Shown: piece by piece, positions 35,383 through 43,123 of the stretch
Position numbering within the stretch: position 1 is the stretch's first letter
Layout: every line of letters starts with the position of its first letter
Source: Sphaerisporangium corydalis
GTDB lineage: Bacteria; Actinomycetota; Actinomycetes; Streptosporangiales; Streptosporangiaceae
Reading direction: 5' to 3'
Assembly: GCF_025506355.1 (NCBI RefSeq)
Contig: NZ_JANZYP010000002.1
Coordinates: 1-64,000, forward strand
Length of the DNA stretch: 64,000 nucleotides
Position numbers and translations under genes: made by a program
The notes under the pieces: model-generated
Seen by the model: the letters and a program-made list of their open reading frames with translations, nothing else
Databases searched by the model: none
Told to the model about the DNA's origin: nothing

Positions 35383-37269
35383 TTACCGGTTCGGTGTGTC
35401 GGATCCGATATAGGCCGGCGCGGTGCCGAGGACGAACCTCATTCGGGTGCCTCCACCAGGGCGGGGATGCGCGGTGACCTCGCCTCCCTGAGCGCGCGCG
35501 AGGCTGCGCACGATGTAAAGCCCGAGCCCCACTCCGCCGAACCTGCGGCGGTCTCCCGCGTCGGCCTGGACGAATCGTTCGAACACGCGCTCACGGTCGC
35601 CCGGCGCGATTCCCACGCCCTCGTCGTCCACCACCAGGACCACTCGGTCCTTTTCCGACCAGGCCAGAACGCGGATCAATCCGCCTTCCGGTGAGTATTT
35701 GAAGGCGTTCTCCAGAAGCTGGCCGAGCAGGATGTCGGTGGCCAGCGCGTCGCCGTCCACCCATGGCAGGTCGCCGGGGATGACGACCTCGACGCGGTGC
35801 CGGTCGGACAGGACCGGCATGCCGAGCGTGGCCGCGCGCACCCGCTCCCCGAGGTCGAAGCTCTCGACCTGGACCTTCAGCTCCTCGGCCCCGGCACGCG
35901 CGCCGAGCAGCAGGTGGTCCATGAGCTGGCCGAGCGCGCGTGACCGCTCGGCGATCGTGCGGACGGCGGAGCGCCGCTCGACGTCCGACAGCTTGTCCCA
36001 GCGGGCGTCCAGCGTGCTGGCGAACCCCCGCACCACGGTGATCGGCGTGCGGAGCTCGTGGCTGGTGGTGGCCAGGAACAGGTCCTTGGCCTCCTCCAGC
36101 TCCTTGGCCCGCGTCACGTCGCGGAAGTCGACGACGATCTCGTCGGTCTCGTTGATCCCCGCGCTGACCACGTCCAGCCAGCGGCCCGAGGGGAGCTGGG
36201 TGGTGAGCTTCTCCCCCGGGGAGGGCAGCGGGAAGGGCGGCGGCCCGCCGATCACCTCCTCGGCACGCAGCCCGGTGAGCTCCTCGGCCGAGGGGTTCCA
36301 CTGGCGGACGAGCCCGAGGCCGTCGAGGACCGCGATGCCGTCCGCGCTGGCGTCGACGACGGCCCGCTCGTGGGCGCGCTGCCGCACGGCGTCCTGGTAG
36401 GCCATCGCGTTGGCCAGGGCGATCCCAGCGTGCCCGGCCAGCAGCTCCAGCAGTTCCAGCTCCAGGTGACCGGCCTTGCGCTTGGCGAACAGCGCGTACA
36501 GCGCACCGTACGGCCGGCCGCCCACCGCGGCCACGCCGAGCGCGATGGTGTGCAGGCCGGGCAGCTCCGACCAGATCAGCTCGTCGAGCGCGGCCTGGTC
36601 GCCGGTCTCCAGCAGCACGGTCTTGCCGGTGCGCAGGAGCTTGCCGACCAGGCTGGTCCGCAGGTCGGCCGTCGCGCCCCGTAGCCGGTCGGGCAGGCCG
36701 CTGGTGCTGACCAGCCGCAGGCGCCCGTTCTCGATCAGCACGAAACCGCCGGCGTCCGCGCCGGTCAGCTCGGTGAGGCTCGCCGCGATACGGTCGAGGA
36801 CCGGCGGCAGCTCCAGCTCGGCGTTGATGCCGCCGACCACGTCGGTCAGCCGCCGGACGAGCCTGGCCCTGCGTGCGCCCCTCTCCCTGGTCACCGAGTC
36901 GCTCTCGACGGGGTGGTAGACGCTCACGTACCCGAGCAGCGCGCCGGCCGCGGACCGCAGCGCGCTGATGTCCACCCCGACGTCGATCGCCGACCCGTCG
37001 CTGCGCAGGCGCTTGGTGCGCAGCGAGACCGGCCCCCCGGTGCGTACGCGCTCCAGCACCGCGTTGTGCTCGGCGACCAGCTCCCCGGGGACGAGCGGCG
37101 CCCTGCGCCCGGTGATGTCGCCCGCGGTCCAGCCGAAGAGGTGCTCCGCGGCGGGATTCCACACCAGGACCGACAGGTCGCGATCGACGGCGATGACGGC
37201 GTTGGGGGAACTCGCGAGGACAGCGGTGGCCAGGCCGTCATCGGCGTTCTCTACCCCGTCGTCACTCAT
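35383..37269 (-). CDS. PAS/GAF hybrid sensor histidine kinase
   Basis: 628 aa, soluble. Residues 12-130 are a PAS domain (VDRDLSVLVWNPAAEHLFGW). A GAF domain spans 150-305 (LTGADAGGFVLIENGRLRLV). A second PAS lies at 315-395 (WNPSAEELTGLRAEEVIGG), then the HisKA H-box LFLATTSHELRTPITVVRG and HATPase boxes LENAFKYSPEGG, VDDEGVGIAPGD and GGVGLGLYIVRSLA. No membrane helix is seen, so the signal is internal. No response regulator is next to it (orphan kinase). ATG 37269 is chosen; 37278 is an alternative. It is divergent from the DNA methyltransferase gene. Confidence 0.92.
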   Translation of the reverse strand: MSDDGVENADDGLATAVLASSPNAVIAVDRDLSVLVWNPAAEHLFGWTAGDITGRRAPLVPGELVAEHNAVLERVRTGGPVSLRTKRLRSDGSAIDVGVDISALRSAAGALLGYVSVYHPVESDSVTRERGARRARLVRRLTDVVGGINAELELPPVLDRIAASLTELTGADAGGFVLIENGRLRLVSTSGLPDRLRGATADLRTSLVGKLLRTGKTVLLETGDQAALDELIWSELPGLHTIALGVAAVGGRPYGALYALFAKRKAGHLELELLELLAGHAGIALANAMAYQDAVRQRAHERAVVDASADGIAVLDGLGLVRQWNPSAEELTGLRAEEVIGGPPPFPLPSPGEKLTTQLPSGRWLDVVSAGINETDEIVVDFRDVTRAKELEEAKDLFLATTSHELRTPITVVRGFASTLDARWDKLSDVERRSAVRTIAERSRALGQLMDHLLLGARAGAEELKVQVESFDLGERVRAATLGMPVLSDRHRVEVVIPGDLPWVDGDALATDILLGQLLENAFKYSPEGGLIRVLAWSEKDRVVLVVDDEGVGIAPGDRERVFERFVQADAGDRRRFGGVGLGLYIVRSLARAQGGEVTAHPRPGGGTRMRFVLGTAPAYIGSDTPNR

Positions 37270-37466
37270 GACCCCCATCGTGCCCGTTTTTGCAACCGCG
37301 CCTCGGCACTTTCGATGTGCGAATCGTCGCATTCGCCGGTCACGTACCTAATCGCGGCCTTTGTGGCACCCTGGCGGGACGACATGGGCGCCGCGCCCTC
37401 TGTCGCGGCCGGTGGACGGCTCCGCTCCTATACGCTGCGGATAGCGGGACCGGGAGGGGTGCGGCC

Positions 37467-38030
37467 ATGACGACAGGGGATCTCGAGGCCCTGGTGCGGG
37501 TGACCGCTCCCGGATACGTGGGCGAGACCCCGCCGGACGTGGCGTTCGGGATGACCGACACCCCGGTCGGGCGGCTGGCGCTCGGCGTCACCGCGCGCGG
37601 CGTGGTCGCCTGCAGCTACGAGAACGAGCACGTGGTCTTCGCGCGCATCACCAAGGAGATCGGCACCTTCATCGGCCCCGACCCCCGCCGCCTGGACCCC
37701 ATCCGCCGCGAGCTGGACGGCTACTTCTCCGGCCGGCTGCGCGCCTTCACCCTGCCGGTGGACCTGCGGCTCGCCACGCCCTTCGCCCGCACGGTGCTCC
37801 AGATGACGATGTCGGTGCCCTACGGCAGCGTCACGACCTTCCCGGAGATCGCCGAACGCATCGGACGGCCGCAGGCGTTGCGCGCCATCGGCAACGCGCT
37901 GACGGCCAACCCCATCTGCGTGATCATCCCCTGCCATCGGGCGATCGAGGCGCCGGGTCGTCCTGGAGGCTACGCCGGTGGCCTCGCCGCCAAGGAGCGG
38001 CTCCTCCGCCACGAAGGCGCCACCCACTGA
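37467..38030 (+). CDS. ogt: Methylated-DNA-[protein]-cysteine S-methyltransferase
   Basis: 187 aa. The active-site block is NPICVIIPCHRAIEAPGRPG; the Cys of PCHR accepts the alkyl group from O6-methylguanine. Upstream, VPYGSVTTFPEIAERIG is the helix-turn-helix that flips the base, and GMTDTPVGRLALGV starts the N-terminal domain. The enzyme is single-turnover. RBS GGGAGGGG just ahead of ATG 37467. The last 107 bp overlap the convergent cytX end, and the product tail (AAKERLLRHEGATH) is normal for the family. Confidence 0.92.
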   Translation: MTTGDLEALVRVTAPGYVGETPPDVAFGMTDTPVGRLALGVTARGVVACSYENEHVVFARITKEIGTFIGPDPRRLDPIRRELDGYFSGRLRAFTLPVDLRLATPFARTVLQMTMSVPYGSVTTFPEIAERIGRPQALRAIGNALTANPICVIIPCHRAIEAPGRPGGYAGGLAAKERLLRHEGATH

Positions 38031-39315
38031 CCAGCGTCACCAGCGCGGACACCAGGAACGCGGCCAGCGCGGCGTTCATCCAGACCGGCCGCTCGAACCC
38101 GATCGCGTCCCGCAGGCCCGTCCACACCGCGTCCCACCACGACACCGTCTCGGCCGTCGTGACCAGCCAGTACGCCACGAACCCGAGCACCCACGGCACG
38201 AGCATCCCCCACCGCGACGGCGCCCCCGCCGAGGTGTCCCACCGGGCGGCACCGCCGAGCAGGAAGTAGTCGACCGCGAGGACGGCGAACATCGGGACGA
38301 ACACCGCGCCGATGACGCTCAGGAAGGCCGCGTAGGAGTTCACGTCGGCCGACAGCGCGATGACCGTCGTCAGCACGCCCACGCCGACCGAGAAGACGCG
38401 CCGGTCCACCTTCGGCAGGAAGTTCTGCAGCGACATGGCGGTGGAGTACACGTTGGCGAACGACTGGTCGGCCTCGCGGAGCACGAGGACGCCGAAGAAC
38501 AGCCCGCCGAGCGGCACCGCGACGAACGCGTCCCACACCCGCGCGGGGTCGTTCCCCACCAGGCTCAGCGCGAGGATGCCGAGGACCAGGCACGCGACCT
38601 GGGCGATCGTGTAGCCACTGACCACGCCGGCGAAGGCCGACCGGCCGGACCGCGAATGGCGGGCGTAGTCGGCCGCCACCGGCACCCAGGAGACCGACAG
38701 CGCGATCACGTAGTCGACCGCCGGGGCGAACCCGCTCCAGCCCCCGCCGCCCAGGGAGGGCGCCTCGCGCAGCAGCGCCACCGCGAGCCACACCATCGCG
38801 ACGACGACCCCCGCCGTCACGAACCGGCGCAGCAGGCGGATGGCGCCCAGCGGCCGGATCGTCAGCGCGATGGTGAGCAGGCCCGCCGCCACCACCCACA
38901 CCTGCTTCGACACCGCGTCACCGAAGATCGCGGCGGCGCCCTCGGCGATCACCCACAGCTCGAAGGCCCCCCAGCCCAGCATCTGCAGGATGTTCAGGAC
39001 CGTCGGGACGTAGGACAGCTTCGCCCCGAACAGCCCGCGCAGCAGCACCATCGCCGGCGCGCCGGTGTGGGCGCCCGGCACCGCCGCGAGGCCGACCATG
39101 ACGGTGCCGACCAGGCTGCCGACCACCGCCGCGAGCACGGCCGCCACCAGGCTCAACGGCGCGCCGCCCGGCGGGTGGAGCAGGTAGAGGGCCCCGGAGA
39201 AGCCGAGCAGGCTCACCCCGAGATTCGCCCAGAACGCCCCCTGGTCCAGCAGCCCGAGTGTCCTTGGCGGAGCCTCACCGAGGGTCAGGGGAACCTCATC
39301 GACGACGGACGACAT
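37924..39315 (-). CDS. cytX: NCS1-type permease under a TPP riboswitch (CytX-like)
   Basis: 463 aa, about 12 membrane segments. It is a member of the cytosine/purine/thiamine NCS1 family: FWANLGVSLLGFSGALYLLH at the N terminus, PAMVLLRGLFGAKLSYVPTV (helix 3), and a core WAFELWVIAEG-like region. A TPP riboswitch leads directly into its ATG, so the cargo is most likely a thiamine precursor such as hydroxymethylpyrimidine, as for CytX proteins. That assignment rests on the riboswitch and family, not on residues. The 3' end overlaps ogt. Confidence 0.88.
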   Translation of the reverse strand: MSSVVDEVPLTLGEAPPRTLGLLDQGAFWANLGVSLLGFSGALYLLHPPGGAPLSLVAAVLAAVVGSLVGTVMVGLAAVPGAHTGAPAMVLLRGLFGAKLSYVPTVLNILQMLGWGAFELWVIAEGAAAIFGDAVSKQVWVVAAGLLTIALTIRPLGAIRLLRRFVTAGVVVAMVWLAVALLREAPSLGGGGWSGFAPAVDYVIALSVSWVPVAADYARHSRSGRSAFAGVVSGYTIAQVACLVLGILALSLVGNDPARVWDAFVAVPLGGLFFGVLVLREADQSFANVYSTAMSLQNFLPKVDRRVFSVGVGVLTTVIALSADVNSYAAFLSVIGAVFVPMFAVLAVDYFLLGGAARWDTSAGAPSRWGMLVPWVLGFVAYWLVTTAETVSWWDAVWTGLRDAIGFERPVWMNAALAAFLVSALVTLVSGWRLRGGGAAPWRRGHRRSLQDDPAPRSPDGRG

Positions 39316-39319
39316 CGCA

Positions 39320-39404
39320 CACTCCCTACGCCGGCATTACCCGGACAGGTTCATGCGGTCGGCAGCGGTCCCAGCTACCCTCTCAGCCCGTTACCCCGAG
39401 CTCC
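39320..39404 (-). promoter_or_regulatory. TPP riboswitch (THI element)
   Basis: On the minus strand the conserved blocks appear in order: CTCGGGGT near the 5' side, GGGCTGAGAGGGT, ACCGCATGAACCTG, CCGGGTAATGCCGGCG, then TAGGGAG. These match the TPP aptamer from P1 through P4/P5. The 3' strand of P1 contains AGGGAG, 6 nt before the cytX ATG, so ligand binding would hide the ribosome site. The bases 39345-39404 also belong to a direct repeat found again at 42261. Confidence 0.95.
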
Positions 39405-39485
39405 CGCGATCTTTTCGCACTTGGCGCCCCCATCATGCCTCATCAGACGTCCGCCGACCATGAGAGGTAGCTCACGGCCCGACCA
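39345..39485. repeat. Left direct repeat: cytX leader
   Basis: From acaggttcatgcggtcgg to the block ctcacggcccgacca, this segment matches 42261-42393 in the same direction. Identity is roughly four-fifths by eye, with one gap of about 7 nt. It contains the 5' two thirds of the TPP riboswitch (in minus orientation) and the stretch upstream, probably the cytX promoter. The two copies enclose the low-GC island. Confidence 0.85.
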
Positions 39486-40299
39486 ACGGGTACGTCCGTG
39501 AACGTCCGCCAAAGTACAGCCAAGTCCGCAGCGGTAGCTGTACTTTCCGGCTGTACATCGCGTACGAGCACCAGGGCTTCGCGCGACCATCCGGTAGCGA
39601 CGCGACAGGGACACACCCAACCGCACCCAGAGGATCTAGCCGCTAGACGCGTCTACCTCCTCCTGGCTTCGAAGGGCTGCATCTCAACATCGTGACCATC
39701 TGGTTGACCAAGAGCGGCTATGCCACCAGCAAACCTGACTTGGCGCTGTACATATGGGTATGCCAATCGACTGGATGAATCAAATGCAATACTCCGACGG
39801 CATCGCAGACCCACCACAAAAAGCACCCTGATCAGGAGGAAAGTGTCTCTAAGCGGAAATTTCAAACCTATTCAGCGAACGATCCTCATCCAGCAAGTGA
39901 TCCTTTGAAGCAGTCCGCCAAACCACCTTGCTGTTAGGCGCTGGGGCACCTACTGCAAACGGATGCCGGTCAGGACGCAGAGGCTCCCATGAGTGTATTC
40001 GGGGGCGTGCACAAGGCCGGTGGCGATCAACCGGATGAGAGAACTCTGCGTGCAGCCCTCCTGGTCGGTCACTCGTCCGGCAACCCACACCAGGGGCCAC
40101 GCTGGGCCCACAGCCCGGAAGCTGCGCTGTAGTTACTCGCTCCCGACCACGTACCAGCTCCAACCTCGGCGTGACGATGGTTGTGTCAGCCCAAGCGGCT
40201 AGGTGTCTGCATGCGTGCTGCGCTCAGATCTCGGATTTCGTCCAAGTTTTACGGTCTAGCCTCTGTGTTAGCGGCGAGGTTGCAAGGTACGGTGAGATC
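39486..40299. other. Gene-poor left part of the island
   Basis: No convincing gene is found in 814 bp. Short open frames exist but have no recognisable product or good ribosome site, except an AGGAGG at 39835-39840 followed closely by GTG and only 21 codons. The part near 39511-39556 carries GCTGTAC-type repeats, with another copy at 39744. The stretch just before 40300 should contain the promoter of the ATPase gene. Confidence 0.5.
39511..39556. promoter_or_regulatory. GTACAGC/GCTGTAC repeat cluster
   Basis: aaagtacagc (39511-39520) and gctgtacttt (39537-39546) form a perfect 10-bp inverted repeat with a 16-nt spacer. A third gctgtac lies at 39550-39556 and a fourth at 39744-39750. Clustered palindromic half-sites suggest a repressor-binding region. 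No regulator gene remains in the island. Confidence 0.45.
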
Positions 40300-41592
40300 A
40301 TGTTGATCAGGTTTGAAGCGACGAACTATCGCTCCATCCGGGAGACGGTCGAACTCTCGATGGTCGCGATCGATCGAGATCGAGAAGCAGCCCGCTTCGA
40401 GCCGCTGCTCGGAGAGAGCCTTCTGCCAGTTGCGGCGGTGTATGGGCCAAACGCCTCCGGGAAATCCAATGTCATATCCGCATTTGCTTGGCTTCGTGAC
40501 GCAGTACACCTTTCACTCCAAATTTGGGAGGATGAAATACCAATTGACGCATTTGCCTTTGGTGGTGGCCCTGCATCCGCTAGTGAATTTAACATCGAAA
40601 TTGTGGTCAATGGTGTTCGTTTCGAATATATACTCATAGTGGATCGCGAACATGTGATCCACGAAGGGTTGTTCCACTACCCCGAGAAGAAGCGCAAGCG
40701 AATATTTGAACGAGAGAACTCCGAACTAAAACTGCAAAGAGGCCTGGGTGGCCTATCCGGCACTCGCGAACTCATGACGCCCAGGTCGCTGGCACTTTCA
40801 ATCGCGCGACGGTTCGATGAGCCACTGATATCGAACTTCACACAGAAATTGCTGGGCATACAGAACCTAGGCCACATGCCCAGAAATGGCATCTTCCCAG
40901 GCATTTCAAGGAGAATACTCCGAAGCTCGTCTTATCGCCCAACGGTTCGATGGTTTGAAGAAGCCAGCAACCAACCATCACTCTTTAGTGATAGCGACCT
41001 TGGTGATAAATTCACGGGAACTCGTCAACAGGCTTTGGCGCTGCTGCGCTTGGCAGATCTTGGTATCGAAGACGTAATCGTCGATCACCAAGAGATTAAT
41101 TACTCTGATTCGGAGGTGCGTACCCAGCGTAGAATCCGGCTGCTCCACAAGACCTCCGAAGAGAGCGCACCGTTTGATTTCAATAACGAGTCGGATGGAA
41201 CGAGAACATGGTTCTCTTTAATCGGTCCGGTTCTAACCGCCCTGCAGGCGGGCTCAGTTGTGCTCTTCGATGAATTGGATGCGAGTTTACATCCAACCTT
41301 GTCGGCAGAATTAGTGAGCCTCTTCCACAGCCCAGCTACGAATCCCCGGGGCGCTCAGCTGATCTTCACGTCTCACGACACGAGTCTTCTGAATCACCTA
41401 AATAGGGACGAGGTCTGGCTAACGGAAAAGCAGGCTGACGGATCCACCCGGCTCGGCGCATTGGCCGATTTCGCCGGGGAGCGCGTGCGCAGATCCCAGA
41501 ATCTCGAGAATGCATACCTTCATGGAAGGTTCGGCGCTCTTCCTCAGGTTGATCAGACGGCTTTGCTACGCGCTCTAGGATTGATCGGCTGA
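40300..41592 (+). CDS. RloA-like AAA ATPase (AAA_15/AAA_21 type)
   Basis: 430 aa. The N terminus MLIRFEATNYRSIRETVEL and Walker A YGPNASGKSN near residue 50 are typical of the AAA_15/21 ATPases related to SMC/OLD proteins. The signature region is SDGTRTWFSLIGPVL. Walker B is VVLFDELDASLHP near 330, and FTSHDTSLL supplies the switch His. The C terminus ends LLRALGLIG. This is the RloA layout, whose partner RloB follows with a 1-nt overlap (TGATG). Pairs of this kind are known or presumed phage-exclusion systems (RloAB, lactococcal AbiL type). TTA codons and low GC mark it as acquired. GGTGAG precedes ATG 40300. Confidence 0.9.
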   Translation: MLIRFEATNYRSIRETVELSMVAIDRDREAARFEPLLGESLLPVAAVYGPNASGKSNVISAFAWLRDAVHLSLQIWEDEIPIDAFAFGGGPASASEFNIEIVVNGVRFEYILIVDREHVIHEGLFHYPEKKRKRIFERENSELKLQRGLGGLSGTRELMTPRSLALSIARRFDEPLISNFTQKLLGIQNLGHMPRNGIFPGISRRILRSSSYRPTVRWFEEASNQPSLFSDSDLGDKFTGTRQQALALLRLADLGIEDVIVDHQEINYSDSEVRTQRRIRLLHKTSEESAPFDFNNESDGTRTWFSLIGPVLTALQAGSVVLFDELDASLHPTLSAELVSLFHSPATNPRGAQLIFTSHDTSLLNHLNRDEVWLTEKQADGSTRLGALADFAGERVRRSQNLENAYLHGRFGALPQVDQTALLRALGLIG

Positions 41593-42209
41593 TGGTTTTG
41601 AATAGATACCAGAGAGGTGGCCGACCACTTAGGAGAACGGCCGCGAAGCGGCCCGAACTACGTACAATAATGGTGTTTTGTGAAGGCAAAAACTCCGAGC
41701 CCGACTACGTGAACGGTCTGAGAAAACTGCCCCATATAGCTGAAAATACAGCACTGAGCATAAAGATTCACCCCGATCAAGGGGTACCACTTACCCTGGT
41801 CAAGAACGCCATAGAGTATAAGAACGACCCCGAAATTGACGAATGCTGGTGCCTTTTTGACGTCGAATGGCCTAAACATCACCCCAACTTAAACCAAGCA
41901 ATCAGTCTCGCAAGTTCAAACGAAATAAACCTCGCAATATCAAATCCATGCTTTGAACTGTGGCTAATCCTGCACTACCAGAACTGTGGCGCATTCATGG
42001 ACACAGATTCCGCAGAACGTCAATCTCGTTCACTAGACGGCCGACTTGGGAAAAGTATTGATTCTGCAATCTATATGCCCTTACGAAAAAAGGCTGCGCA
42101 TTACGCTAAACTTCTCGAGGAAAGACACATCCAGGACGGCACATGTTTCCCACACGACAATCCCTCCTCCGGGATGTATAAGTTTCTTTTAGATCTTGAG
42201 GGTGAGTAG
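41592..42209 (+). CDS. RloB-like Toprim-family protein
   Basis: 205 aa. The conserved blocks are IMVFCEGKNSEPDYVNGL near residue 30, DECWCLFDVEWPKHHPN near 85, and LAISNPCFELWLILHYQNCG near 115. This is the pattern of the RloB family, with the E...D.D-like acids expected for a Toprim-type nuclease. The Toprim part is thought to be the toxic effector that the ATPase partner restrains. The start overlaps the ATPase stop by one base, so the proteins are made in a fixed ratio. TTA codons occur in ATGCCCTTACGA and CTTTTAGAT. The gene ends 51 bp before the right repeat. Confidence 0.88.
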   Translation: MVLNRYQRGGRPLRRTAAKRPELRTIMVFCEGKNSEPDYVNGLRKLPHIAENTALSIKIHPDQGVPLTLVKNAIEYKNDPEIDECWCLFDVEWPKHHPNLNQAISLASSNEINLAISNPCFELWLILHYQNCGAFMDTDSAERQSRSLDGRLGKSIDSAIYMPLRKKAAHYAKLLEERHIQDGTCFPHDNPSSGMYKFLLDLEGE

Positions 42210-42260
42210 CGACGGACGTGGCCAGCACGGTATGATTCGCCGACTGTGTTCGCCTCGCTC

Positions 42261-42393
42261 ACAGGTTCATGCGGTCGGTAGCGATGTCAACTACTCTCTC
42301 AGCCCGTTGCTCCGACGATCATTTTGCACTTGGCGCTTCCCTGTCGCCTCACCAGACACCCCCGACCACGAGAGATACCTCACGGCCCGGCCA
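42261..42393. repeat. Right direct repeat: truncated TPP-riboswitch relic
   Basis: A second, diverged copy of the cytX leader. It keeps acaggttcatgcggtcgg and ctctcagcccgtt (GGGCTGAGAG on the minus strand) but lacks the CCGGGTAATGCCGGCG half, so no complete aptamer can form. No gene lies behind it in the minus direction except antisense rloB. It marks the right end of the island. Confidence 0.85.
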
Positions 42394-42653
42394 TTGCGGG
42401 GGTTGATCGCCGCGAAGCGGCTGGGAATCGCGCGAAGCACCGTTTTCTGGATGGGCGTCTTGAGGCCTGGGTACGGCTCGGCGCGCCTTGGGGGTGGAGG
42501 CGCGCTGAGACGTGTGGGTGGTGGAGGGGGAGATACGGCTCGGCCGCCGCAGGGCCGGGGGACGCCCCGGAGGTCGCGTCACTCCCTGGGGGCGAGGCCG
42601 TGCGCGGGCCGGTCAGCCCGGGGTGAGGCTGCCGGCGGACCGGCCGGGCCTTT
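42394..42653. other. Intergenic region right of the island
   Basis: GC content returns to background. No gene is supported. G-rich tracts occur at 42484-42570. The last 35 bases hold ggccggtccgccggc-like self-complementary sequence followed on the minus strand by the rhodanese stop side, a possible weak terminator. Nothing else was recognised. Confidence 0.4.
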
Positions 42654-42977
42654 TCATGCGACGAACGGGCGGCCTCCGTTCTCGGCGACCATAGGGCGGC
42701 CCGCGGCCTCCCAGGACTGCATGCCACCTTCGATGTTGACGGCCTCGCGGCCGACGTGGTTGAGCCATGCTGTGGCGCTGGCGGACCTGCCGCCGACGCG
42801 GCAGACGACGTACACCGGCACGCCGGTGGGGACCTCGTTCACTCGCTGCTGGAGCATGCCGAGCGGTATGTGGACGGCCGTGGGGGCGTGTCCCGCCTGC
42901 CACTCGTCGGGCTCGCGCACGTCGAGCAGGAAGACGTCGTCGGGCACGGCCGTTGCCTCGATCTCTGGGACGGTCAT
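42654..42977 (-). CDS. Rhodanese-domain protein
   Basis: 107 aa, one rhodanese domain. It includes DVFLLDVREPDEWQAGHAPT and the active-site loop VYVVCRVGGRSASATAWL with Cys near residue 60, then VNIEGGMQSWEAAG. Single-domain rhodaneses carry sulfane sulfur. This loop, CRVGGRS, matches the actinobacterial small forms. ATG 42977 is preferred; ATG 42986 adds three residues. No thiamine or molybdenum gene is beside it. Confidence 0.92.
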   Translation of the reverse strand: MTVPEIEATAVPDDVFLLDVREPDEWQAGHAPTAVHIPLGMLQQRVNEVPTGVPVYVVCRVGGRSASATAWLNHVGREAVNIEGGMQSWEAAGRPMVAENGGRPFVA

Positions 42978-43123
42978 GCCGTCCATTGTCCCCGCTCTGC
43001 GAGCGTTCCGCCCGCTAACGGACGGTTGTGTGTTGATAACATTCCGTCGCCGCGGCCGTCCCAGGGCCTGGTCCGGACGTTCCGGCACCTCAGGGGCCGG
43101 GTGCGGCGGGAGGTGGGGTGGGA

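Larger units (their letters stand above)
39486..42260. mobile_element. Low-GC island with RloAB-like cassette
   Basis: Base composition falls to about half GC, against about 70% around it, and TTA codons, rare in actinomycetes, appear repeatedly. The island holds a gene-poor left part (39486-40299) and two overlapping genes, with no integrase or transposase inside. Both boundaries coincide with the diverged direct repeats of the cytX leader. Transfer is strongly suggested by composition; the integration route is inferred. Confidence 0.75.

Noticed and set aside
39498-39908. Short open frames left of the RloA-like gene
   Set aside because: Products of 60-70 residues resemble nothing, and ribosome sites are absent or badly spaced.
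42261-42393. Functional second TPP riboswitch
   Set aside because: The 3' half of the aptamer is missing and no sense gene follows.
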